Assembly: GCA_006937955.1 (NCBI GenBank)
Contig: SSNP01000025.1
Span: 4,902,761 to 4,966,760, forward strand
Direction: 5' to 3'
DNA length: 64,000 nucleotides
Source of the DNA: Pachypanchax playfairii
Lineage: Eukaryota; Chordata; Actinopteri; Cyprinodontiformes; Aplocheilidae
Shown: positions 14,401 to 24,272 of the stretch, piece by piece
Position numbering within the stretch: position 1 is the stretch's first letter
Layout of the letters: each line of letters starts with the position of its first letter
Position numbers and translations under genes: made by a program
Notes under the pieces: generated by a model
What the model was told of the DNA's origin: nothing
What the model saw: only the letters and a program-made list of their open reading frames with translations
The model's database searches: none

Positions 14401-17400
14401 AATAGTGGAGAGAGACAAAATCAAAGCAGATCCAATATTTTAGGATCAATTCAAAACCAGGCATGAATTGTAGTTTTGTTCTCCTCAATACATGACTTTT
14501 GACCCATTACAACTACTGACATTATCAGACATGGTAGACACGTGCAGGACACTACACCAAAAAGAGTAGAATAAAAGAAGAGTCGATAATCAGCCAAATT
14601 TCTTCTCCAATAAGGACTCTGTGTTGTCACTGACTCCTCTAGAGACGATTTCTAAAATGAAAAAATCCTTAATGTCATTTTCGCCTGTATGCCCTTGAAG
14701 CCAGGTTTAGATATTTGGCAGATCCAAATGAATTAGAATCTGATGGAATTCTTATATGTGGCCACTTCTAACCAAGCCCTCCACACAAAGAGACACGACA
14801 AAGTTTCAGAAAAAAGGATGGAAAAAGGAAAAGATCTCCCAACAACAAACAGTAAAACAAGAACACCACCACAAACACATAACTTCACAAAAAACTAACG
14901 ACACACACTTGCTCATGCATCAATTGAAATTCCATCAGCCTTCACTTGACTTTCTTACCGGTCATACTGGGGTCTCGGCTGAGGCCGCTGTGGAGCTTAC
15001 AGTGAACCAGAGCAGCATCAAAGAGCCACTGACCAAACAGGTTGAGGATGCTGTTGACCTTTGGCCGTGCTGGTGCTGGGAGAGGTCGAGTTTCCCAGCT
15101 ACTCTGGTTGGGGCTGGAGAGCATGGTCGGGGAGGACGTCGGCTGCTGCTGGGAGGCTTTGGTTGGTTGACTGCTGCTGCTCTGCAGATGGAGGAAAAGA
15201 CAGAAGAACTTGAATTGAGCTCTAAACCAATTCAACTATGACACTATTGCAGTTTTAACATTAACAGACTTCTTTAATAACTAACAAAGTGATTACAGAC
15301 TTACAGTTGAGCTTTTACTTGCAGTTTTAGTGACCACTGCATGCCGTTGCTTACGGCTGTGAGGGGGCGTTGTGTTGGCAACTGAGGGAGGCGGGGACAT
15401 GCTTATTCTGTTGACTGGGGTGGGCGGGGCGCTGTCAGCCCTGGGACGAGATATACCTGTTAAAAAAAAAGGAAAGTAAGCAGTGTGAAAAGCTTGTTTG
15501 CTCCCATAGCACGGGGGAGGGGTCAATTACTTGCAGAATTTTTTTATAAAGGGAACAGAACAGATTTGATAAAAGAGAATGTGAGGTGTTCAAAGATGTT
15601 CATTTGTGAACATGCAAGAAAATTGTTAGAAATGAATCACCAAGAACTGATATCTATTGATCTTGATCGAGTCTTTGCCTGAAGGAGGCTCTTTCTTGAT
15701 TATCTTGTAGTTTAGTGTGAATATCTTGGATCTCTCATTTTGATGGGTGAAAAAACCCAAAGTTCTTAAAGTTCCAGTGTGCAACATTCAAAGTAATCTA
15801 ATGACAGAAATGCATTTATTTATATTAATATATTAAAAAAGGGATTTTTTTTTAACATGACTCATTACCATTTATATATTACAGTTGCCACCGTAATTAT
15901 AAAAAGTAGATAGATGGGGGGTTATTTGACTGCAATCATCACTGAATTCTACACACTGGACCTTTAATAGAATCACCACAAATAAACAAAATCATATATC
16001 CAGAGTATCTCATTATATGATGCATCAGCTGATGTCTGTACCATGAGAGAGCAGCATTGGATATAAAGAGAACGCCCTCTCACGTACGTCTCTCTTTTCA
16101 ACAGAGACACCTACAGTGTAAAGAGAAAAATACATCCTGACATGTTTCGATTCAAATGGTTTCATTTAATGTATAATTCAGAACCTCCACCTTTATTTTA
16201 CGCTAGAGTTGAGCCAAAAAAGCAACTGGAAAACACAAAAAATATTCGGACCTGCATTTTATTTGATAATAATTTGTAAAAAAAAAAAAAAAAATCCAAT
16301 ATTTTACTTAGTTTGTTGATTCTATTAACGCTAAGAATCCTTTGGTGTTCTAACTGTATCATTTTGCGATGGATATCAGATTAGGCGGAACCTGGTAACA
16401 CATACACACAACATTGAACATTTTAACATTTAACGTCTCTCAGTTCAGAACTACTGAAGTCACATTAACAAGAGCAGCAAGAATAGCAGCAGCAGGTTAA
16501 TCAGACTTCCAATCATCTGTTTGAAAGAGTCCAACATGTCACTATAAACCACAGAGCTGTTCTAACTGTCCAACATCATCACTTTTCCTAAGACAATTAG
16601 CAACAAGACCAACTTATTTTTTTCTCAGCAGCTGATTAAAATTAATAAAAGTGTTTAATGATGTACACTTGAAAGGTCTGTGTGACATAGATAAATATTA
16701 GAAAGTGAAGGAAAGCAGCTGTGCAGTTTCCTGCATTAACTTAATACAGTATGCTTATTGACCCAGTGTGTTTTATTCAACACATTATTAGAAACAAACT
16801 GGTAAATTATCTCAAACATGTAAAAAGGCATGTTTGAGCTGCTTCCACTTGCTGTCTCTACAAGTTCTGCAACATGTATACGCCTGCCTTGCTAGTGTAA
16901 GCACTTATTTAAGATGTCAGTGTGTAAATACAGATGTTATACGTTGTCCATTCTCACATGTATAATGTCTCACACACTGTAGCTTTCTGTCACTTTCAGA
17001 GATTTCTGAATGAAATGTGAGAAACACTGACAACTGACCAGCGTCTGAATGTCTTCCCTTTAACAGAACGATGAAGCCATTAGTGTTACGTATCTGATGC
17101 TTGAAGAAAAACTTCACAAAATTTCTGCTTTTGTTTTTCCCCGTCTTATCTGGCTAATACAAAAAGAAATGCTCATCTGAATTAAGACGGTTTTTATTCA
17201 GGTCCAAGAGACTCTTTATATGTACACTGTAAGCTTAAGACTTTGAAAATCCCTACACAAGATCTTGGATTCTTTTATTAGTTTTATTCAGAGTAAACTA
17301 GCGATAACTATCTTCAGAGATAACCATGTTTTGTATCTTAACACAGCATCATCTTACCCAAGAAAGCATCCACCAGGCAGCTGATGCCCCTCATGGCCCT

Positions 17401-20400
17401 GAAGAAGATCTGGGGGAGTTGTTTTAAACATGGATGCAACACCACTTCATGAGGAATTCCACTGGAGTTCAGAAACTGTTCTTGAAACTTTGGCGTGGTG
17501 CTCACTATTGCAGGGTTGCTCAGGTCTACTGGGTTTCTACAAACAACAACAAAAGAGAAGCAGAATCATGGATTAAGCCAAAAGCTCACAGATTCCATTA
17601 AAATGCAAGAAAACATGTTTCAGTCACTGAATAAAAAGGGCTGCATCAAATAACAAGAGTGATTGTAAAATCATACAAAAAATGTAAATCATTCAGGCTT
17701 AGACATGATTAAGGAAGTACAACACATGCACAACTTCCACATCCCCTGAACAAACATTAACAAACAAGGCTATTCCCCTTTTACAGTCAAAACTAAAAAC
17801 TTTCAATAAAGAGGCGTTATGCACCCAATCATGTGGAGAAAGCGATACCACGTCTGTGCCACACAGTCATTGTCCATTTCTAAAGGAATCAAGTTGGCAT
17901 CCTCATCAGGAACTTTAAAAGGCGGGAAGGATGGTCCATGGGTAAACCGCAGAAGTCTATGTAGTAAAAAGCAGATGGGATTGCACAGATTAATACAACA
18001 AGCTGAGTAAATAACTACAGTTTTATGATCAACAGTGCAGATATTGATTTAGCTTTCTTTGCTTCATTCTTCAGTTGTTTAGTGTTGAAGCTGAATTCTA
18101 AAACTTTAAATAGAAACAAAAATCATGTTATAAAACAAAAATGTTCGAAGCTAAAAATCTAAAACCGAAAGATGGTAATTTGACAACTCTTACCTTGAAG
18201 TCAGAGCACAAGCAACTCTGCTCCACTGTTCTATGACAGGAGGATGATGCCTCCAGTTGGACAACATTTCTCTTGCTGTCTTCCAATATGGCGGCGTGGG
18301 AAAGCAGCGTGCACAAGCAAGCAGCCACACTTCGAACAGCACTGCCATAAGTTTCTCTGCCAGTTTCTCAGCAACCCCGACTAGCAGAAGAAGCAACATT
18401 AGATTACTGTTAGTCATCAGAACAGATAATGAATAAATGAGTAGGTAAATAATTTGGAGAGGGGTTTACCGCCAACTGACGGAGGTGCAAGCACTGTGTC
18501 GTTGATGCGAAGCAGGAAAAGCAGCAGTACCTCCCAGGTTTCTCTCGCCATGGAAACAGACTCTCTAGCCAGTTTCTGGACTGCTGTCAGAACCTGCTGG
18601 CAAAGCCTGATGTGGTTCAGACTATGTTGTTCTGGCCTGGAGGTAAAAACACATTATAAAAATGAATTAGGAAAATAATGAGCCGCTCATGTCGATCATT
18701 TCTTGGCACAGAACTTTCATTGCTACACATAAGTACTACAGATAGTGTAAATCTTTAGTATCAAGGGCAGAAAGTTTGTAAATGTGGCTCTTGTGCAAAC
18801 TATTCCCACATACCTTGGCACAAAGACGTTGTAGAGATGTTTGAGAATTGTCTGGACATACATGTTGGGTTCCCTCACTACAGGTTGTGGCATCGAGTCT
18901 CTAGGTGACACCAGGGCCATCATCCAGTCTGTGTACACATCCACGCACAGCTTGACGGTGTCCCCCTCTAAAGGGAGGGTCAAGCCATAACAAAGTACTT
19001 CCATGGTCCACTTCACCTAAAAAAACATGTTTTCAGGTAAGAGTCATGGTAAATTGTGGCATTTGGTTAAGCTGGATACTGCAAAGGGTAAGTCCAATTT
19101 TCCACTGTCTGTAAACATATTTTAGTGGCATTCTAAGATAACGGGTTCTATTTTTAGTCAAAACTATCTTCAGTGGGTCATAACAAGAAGTTTAGAACAT
19201 CTGATTTACTGTCAAATTTCAATAAAGGCCAAAGGTTTAGGTTAAGATGATGACAGCTATAAAAACAAACTGCTGTTCTTATGAGGTTTCTTCACTTCTA
19301 TTCAATAAAAAAACAGACGAGATTTTAAACATGACTGATACAGTAAAAGCAGACATTAATTCTGACAGTGTTCCACAGAAACATCAGTCCACTAGAATAT
19401 AAGGCAACAGAAAAAGCACATCCTGTTTCAACAGCTCAACATTTTCATCTAAATTATAAACCAAATAAATGCAGAAAATTGGATGATATGATTTTTCCAC
19501 CACTGATTATCCGCATTTCACATTAAAGTCAACCTTTCTGATAACGCAGCACAACTCTCCCTTAAGCATTCTGCATAAAATCTTAAAATATTTCATTTAA
19601 CATTAATGAAGAAATCAGACCAGAAGAATTCATTCAAGGTTTATCTGAATGTCACCCGTAAGACTTTAAAGTAGTTGCAATACTTTAGACACTCCGTGCA
19701 CCGGAGGAATACTACAGAGGTATATTTTAATCCAGTGCAGCTTTTGTCACACGCTGTCACATCATTCACATCACAGCGTCTGCTTCACTATGAGCTGTTG
19801 TACACTAGCTCACATTAGTGTGTGTGTTAGCAGAAGTTCCATTCTGCTGCTTAGTTTTTTTAAATACACAAGATTGAATTTTTAAAAGCTGATTCTCTTT
19901 ATCTAAAACAACATACATAAAAGATGTGTAAATGTTCCTGTCTTTAAATGTGCAGCTATAATAATATAATGGGCTGAATCAGCATCCAATAAAGTGGCTC
20001 AGGACAAAAACAGGAACACTGCATGTCATTATTTACACAAAGCAGACTGAAAACTCCTGCTTACACAGTCTTTATGAAAATAAACACACACAACAGCCTT
20101 TACATGGTAGACTGGCTACAAAGGAAATATTCCTAAAACATAACAACCCAAATGGATTTAACTGTATTGAAGCATAAATGTACTTTGAGAGCTAGAGGGA
20201 AAGAACTACTTCACATTAATGTCAAATGTACGTCTGCACAAGTGCTCTTCATCCTCTCGTTAATGTAACTTGTTGGTGATGGTACTGCAGTCAGCTTTTA
20301 TTGTAACAGAAGAAACTGGGAAGCTGGTCAGGGATTTTATATTAACTCTGGAGTTTGATCCATAAATGTTTAGTGGTCTCCTTGAAAATACTGAATGGAA

Positions 20401-21057
20401 ACTAGGAAACCTTTAAGTGCACAAATTACAACAAAATGTAGGTGTGTCAATATGATGATGGGACCACAATATCATTAAGCCTCTTATATAAATTAGTTAT
20501 ATATTGTTACTTCTACTACCTGTTTCTCGTCGTATTTTCTGTCCTGATGGGAAAATAAATAACTGAAGCTCACTATAAAATATTCAGGTAGGTTCAGTAT
20601 GATCTTGTGACTTTTTCCAGCTTGATCATGGTACAAATTTGTAAATAGCTTCGCATTTCTGAGATATGTCTAGATCAGATCTCTTGAGAACTTCCTAAAC
20701 TGTTTTAACTAGACTTGCCTGTTAAATATATTGAGGTGCTTTCATAAAACCTGTCATATAGAGTGATGTGGAGTTTCAAAGCCAACGGGATTCCAGAGTT
20801 GAAAGTGGCAGCTTGTCAGAAATAATGTCAAATGATGAAACTCTGATAAATATATTCTTGAAAATGACCCAGTTTCTTACCTCTTTGTCCGTTTTAAGGA
20901 TGTTATCTGTGGCAACAGGGCTTACAGCTGTGCCCAGAGGTTTGACCACAGCATTTGCCACATCTGTGCCCACAGTGGTAGGATAGGTGTGCAGAACACT
21001 GAGGTGGCCCTGGTCACTCTGCACCACTAACTGCAATGAGCGCCACTCGGAGTACAT
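2454..21057 (-). CDS. ralgapb: Ral GTPase-activating protein subunit beta, complete (29 coding exons)
   Basis: Beta subunit of the RalGAP heterodimer. It pairs with an alpha1 or alpha2 catalytic subunit to turn off RalA/RalB. Exons (5' to 3'): 21057-20881, 19016-18814, 18636-18470, 18380-18194, 17956-17825, 17536-17358, 15456-15305, 15181-14959, 13530-13329, 13179-13012, 12819-12705, 12106-11959, 11838-11774, 11670-11532, 10357-10236, 10004-9822, 9722-9574, 9116-8929, 8834-8731, 8592-8440, 7807-7598, 7496-7338, 7129-6961, 6864-6742, 6647-6511, 6402-6294, 6083-6005, 3016-2868, 2647-2454. They total 4485 nt, 1494 aa, the same length as human RALGAPB as I remember it. The N-terminus begins MYSEWRSLQL; the RapGAP-like domain occupies roughly the last 350 residues and includes IPLVDGMVVSRRALGF. 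The start ATG lies 45 nt inside its exon. The intron after 9822 begins GC instead of GT. The last-but-two intron holds a Tc1 element. Product identity is very secure; individual splice edges are read by eye. Confidence 0.96.
3534..3733 (+). repeat. Left inverted terminal repeat of Tc1 copy 1
   Basis: About 200 bp, repeated inverted at the other end. It holds two related direct repeats, an outer one containing AAAAAAGTATTTAGTCAGCC and an inner one containing AAATAAGTATTTGGTCA near 3717-3733. This is the IR/DR arrangement known from Sleeping Beauty-type elements, where each repeat is a transposase binding site. Confidence 0.9.
3897..4919 (+). CDS. Tc1-like transposase, intact (340 aa)
   Basis: Cut-and-paste DDE transposase acting on the flanking inverted repeats. 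An N-terminal paired-like helix-turn-helix DNA-binding region (about residues 1-115) precedes the catalytic domain. The catalytic triad is visible as D153 (in WSDETKIELFG), D244 (in QHDNDPKHTA) and E279 (in LNPIENLW), giving DD34E spacing, the same numbering as Sleeping Beauty. Length matches the family's usual 340 aa with no stop or frameshift. The ATG follows a typical short leader after the left repeat. It differs from copy 2 by one residue, R67 here versus C67 there. The start is the first ATG of the frame; no other function is plausible. Confidence 0.97.
   Translation: MAKTKELSKDTRNKIVDLHQAGKTESAIGKQLGVKKSTVGAIIRKWKTYKTTDNLPRSGAPRKISPRGVKMITRTVSKNPRTTRRDLVNDLQRAGTKVTKATISNTLRRQGLKSCSARRVPLLKPGHVQARLRFAREHLDDPEEDWENIIWSDETKIELFGRNSTCRVWRGKNAELDPKNTIPTVKHGGGNIMLWGCFSARGPGRLIRVKERMNGAMYRKILSENLLPSARALKMRRGWVFQHDNDPKHTARATKEWLRKKHFKVLEWPSQSPDLNPIENLWRELKVRVAQRQPQNITALEEICMEEWAKIPATVCENLVKTYRKRLTSVIANKGYITKY
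4936..5134 (-). repeat. Right inverted terminal repeat of Tc1 copy 1
   Basis: Inverted match to 3534-3733, ending GCCCCACTG next to the TA duplication at 5135-5136. It begins 17 bp after the transposase stop codon and carries the same inner and outer direct repeats. Confidence 0.9.
5440..5690 (+). mobile_element. Degenerate LINE fragment (C-terminal part of L2/CR1-like ORF2)
   Basis: The plus-strand translation contains FKVLIGLAPPYIRELIHL followed by APKLWNSLEGPLT, then, past a stop codon, an FLKRWLSQL-like stretch. This is the conserved tail found after the reverse transcriptase in many fish non-LTR elements (usual form: FKALNGLAPPYL, then APKLWNSLP). No reverse transcriptase core precedes it, so it is a short 5'-truncated, mutated relic lying in ralgapb intron 27 just beside Tc1 copy 1. 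The exact LINE clade cannot be fixed by eye. Confidence 0.7.
15766..15967. mobile_element. TTAA-flanked MITE (piggyBac-like non-autonomous element)
   Basis: A 202-bp unit bounded by TTAA on both sides. The left end reads TTAAAGTTCCAGTGTG and the inverted right end TTAAAGGTCCAGTGTG, so the terminal inverted repeats agree except at one base. The interior is AT-rich and non-coding. TTAA duplication points to a piggyBac-type transposase acting in trans (family knowledge). It lies in a ralgapb intron (between exons 17536-17358 and 15456-15305). The superfamily is inferred from the ends only. Confidence 0.7.
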
Positions 21058-21102
21058 GCTGCTGATGTCTGTTTCTCTATACTCACACCGCCTGCCTCCC
21101 AC
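21058..21102 (-). other. ralgapb: ralgapb 5' UTR part of the first coding exon
   Basis: The exon carrying the start codon extends 45 nt upstream to an acceptor (minus strand ...TTTGCAG before 21102). The preceding non-coding exon would splice here. Confidence 0.7.
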
Positions 21103-21924
21103 CTGCAAACCCACAAATCAAGCAGATATCTAAACTTAAAGACGATGAGAACAATTCAAATACCCATTTAATCAATGAAAACTGTAGCACAGATGTAGTT
21201 GTGAAACTTGTCTAAGGAATATTTAATTTGATACTCTCAAATGATCTAAAACTGACAAAAAAAACTGTTTAATTTCAACCAGCCTAACAGGTTGCATATG
21301 ATCTTGCATGACAACATGACACTAAACATGCAAATTCAAAACGTATGAAAGCAAACATAAGAAAATTTTTACTTTGCTCTAGTAAACCAACTGACATGCA
21401 GATATGAATCTTACAATAACAGAAAAAGCTAATGTCTTACAGAATTTATGTTGACGCCTACGTTTCGTCCTCACGTTTAAATCAAAGCCACCAAGAGCAT
21501 ATAAAACACCAAGTTACTATTTGTTATCTGGAAGCTAAAAATACTAAAGACGTCAAATGTTAAGATCGTTAACAAGCAGAAGAATCGCAACCAGGAAACG
21601 GATCTTAGATTTGGTAGCTCGTTAGCGTTAGCTAGCATCAAGACATCTTCCTATGTTAGCTGAACTCAGCTGTTGGGCTGCTGGCATGTTCCAAGATCGT
21701 CAAACTGAAAAATCCAAGATACTATCATTGGTAAAAACGTTCTAAATGAATCGTTAATACTTTATTCACACTACGTTGTATTTCACTCTACGTTGTTAGC
21801 TAGGTAATGTTCGACATGTTAGCCTCTTCGTTGACATTAGCTCGCTGGCTGAAAGCTAACTACTCAACTTTTAAAAGACACTAACGTATGTTTGCAAGCT
21901 AAGTAAGCAGTTTTTTCTTTTTAC

Positions 21925-22020
21925 CTGTAAACACTGGGTACGTTGTCATAACAGATCTCTAAAACTCGCAGGGTTTGCTTTCTGTATAACCTGGTCTAAA
22001 CCATAGCAGCCTCCATCTTC
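21925..22020 (-). promoter_or_regulatory. ralgapb: ralgapb non-coding first exon and core promoter with YY1-like site
   Basis: On the minus strand a donor (exon end at 21925 followed by GTAAAAAG) closes a short non-coding exon. Near its 5' side lies AAGATGGAGGCTGC (about 22006-22019), which resembles the YY1 motif often placed just downstream of housekeeping transcription starts. The exact start site is inferred. No TATA box was seen. Confidence 0.5.
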
Positions 22021-22029
22021 GCAATGTCA

Positions 22030-23260
22030 GGGTTTGACGGGCTAACGGGAAACAGAATTAGGTGTTGTGTTGAAAAAAGCACCCCCGCCTTGGGATGCTC
22101 ATTTCAATCCCTTTCCCCCTTCGCAAAAAAATGAAACAAAATAATGGTGACAAAGACTAAAAGTGCCAATAAGGACAAAGTTTTCTAAAATTATTTAATA
22201 CAAATATAACGCTATATACAATGCGTTTTTAAGGTAAGGCAGGCTGGCTGTAACAAGAAATGTATACTTTAAAAATACAAGTCCTCCACCAACGCTTGTA
22301 GCAACGATGAGCTGTCAAAAAACTACGTTTAATCTGAATAAATATGTAAAAAAAAACTGTAAATGAAAAAAAGTTATTGTTTTTTAAATATTGTATTTAT
22401 TTATTGTGAAAGCACTGCACTACCCATGTCGGAGGTGCTTTTATCGGCGGGGGTTCTTTTTTTGGCACAACACCTGTGGTTAACGCCCCCTAACGTTTGT
22501 TATGGCGAATGAGGCTGAAGGAAGACGGCAAATAGAAAAAAAGTCAGATGAGAAATGTTTTATCAAGGTTTTATCTCTAAGTTTTTTATTCTATTTTTAA
22601 AAAAGAAATTTATGATGGTGGTGGCTGAAGCGGAAAGAAAACTAGGGTGTGCGTTCATGTTGCAGCTGCAGCCTCATGTATACTGACTGAAACTGCTGAA
22701 AGAAAAAGGAATTTTATGTTTTATTGGAAATAAAATATGGATTTATGTACTTGCAAATTATTACTTTATGTTTTATTCACATCTTCCACACATCCTCAAC
22801 CTTTTTTTTTTTTTTAGAAATGTGGTTGTAAAAAAAGAAAAAAACACTGAATATTTTTCCCAAAGAGAACAATGGGGCTCATAAAACACTTACTTTTGTG
22901 TTTAAAATTATGATCTAAAAAGACAGTGGATAAAAAAATGACTTTTTAAAGAATATGTATACCACACACAAGAAACCAGAATGCCCTGAATTTTACTCCC
23001 TTATATGGGAAAAATGCAAGTGTTTCCAGAAATTACCAAGTTACACACTTACAAAGAAAACACAAGGCCTGCCAAGTAATTGTTAATTTCAGAGATTCGG
23101 TTTTGAGAGAAGAGTAGAAGATTTTCCATCACTGGTGAAAAGACTTTAATGTGTAATAATTTTTTATAAATAATAAAAATAGCTATCTGTTATATTGAAT
23201 ATTTTTTCTAGAATATAGTATTAAAATTTACCAAAATACTTCAATACACATACTTGTTAA
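22030..23260. other. Intergenic DNA between ralgapb and vwa1 without recognised genes
   Basis: AT-rich sequence with homopolymer runs (for example a T-run near 22802-22815). The two genes point the same way, so the left part holds ralgapb upstream sequence and the right part lies downstream of vwa1. No coding signal recognised. Confidence 0.5.
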
Positions 23261-23265
23261 CTGGT

Positions 23266-23271
23266 TTTATT
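23266..23271 (-). terminator. vwa1: Candidate vwa1 poly(A) signal (AATAAA)
   Basis: TTTATT on the plus strand gives AATAAA on the minus strand, about 1 kb downstream of the spliced vwa1 stop. Other candidates at 24452-24457 and 24533-24538 would serve the unspliced last-exon form. Confidence 0.35.
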
Positions 23272-23716
23272 GAAAGCTCGTGTTAGATTCAAATTAAAAA
23301 AAAAAAAAACCTCTCTAGATGAAGTAAAACATCAACACTAAGCTAGCAATGATCCTGACAGCAGGGGGCAGCAAAGAAGAGAAGTGAAAAAGTAACACTC
23401 CTGTAATCTAAACTGCATGTTTCAGAATATTCCACGCTGTTAATTATTATTCCTGCATAATTCTCTATACATAAATATGACTTATGCATTAATATTAAGA
23501 CATTGTAAAGTTACTCTCAGTTACAAGTATCTGCAGTATATATACAGCATCTTTTAGAACATGTAATTATTCAGTCTTGAAAGTTCAAAGCAGCCCTAAA
23601 AATCTTGTTGTCCAGGTCTGCATTTTACAGTCATCTGTAGTATATACACACAAGGTTTAACTGTTTGTTGTAAAGCATGGATTTTTTTAAAATCATTTAA
23701 GAGCAACATTTTTTAT

Positions 23717-23820
23717 AATGACTGGTGACCTGTCCAACCTCATCTTTTGTCCAGTGGAGATAAGCACCAGCCCTCCACAAGCCTTAGCAAGAACAAGTGG
23801 GTATATAAAATGGATGGATA
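23717..23820. repeat. Degenerate teleost interspersed repeat
   Basis: The sequence runs GACTGGTGACCTGTCC, a GGAGATAAGCACCAGCCC-like segment, then GTGGGTATATAAAATGGATG. It is recognisable as a decayed version of a very common fish repeat (usual form: a GACTGGCGACCTGTCC start and a GGTATAGAAAATGGATGG end). Family assignment is from memory. Confidence 0.5.
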
Positions 23821-24272
23821 GATTATTTATAGTAAATGTGGACCAGATGTTCTCTGTTTGCTAGCAGGATTCTATAAAAGATACTGACGTGGACACATGG
23901 TGAACATATGTTGCAAAGCTTTTCTCCAAAACAAGCAGGAAAAAACTCAGAGTCTGCAAACCAGATCCTACTAATATTCCAATCTCTGTCTCAGATCTTT
24001 GGAGTGATTTGACATTCACTGCAGGTGAAAAGCAGATGAAATAGCAAACGCTGAAGAGCAGATAATACTTTGTGTTGCAAATTTTAGCTGTCAACATGTG
24101 GCCATATTGTCTGAAAACGTTCTTAAATGTCTATGACTTCCACATGAGCACTCAGTCAGCCAAACCACATCTCTTCTGGATGATGTCCATGGAGGGGAGA
24201 GGCATGGAAGTCAGCATTCTTCTCGTCATCCTCCCTCCATGTTTGGTAAATAAAATGTGCAGTCAGTGGGTG

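Noticed and set aside
14756..15241. 161-codon plus-strand frame
   Set aside because: Overlaps ralgapb exon 15181-14959 in antisense; no family resemblance.
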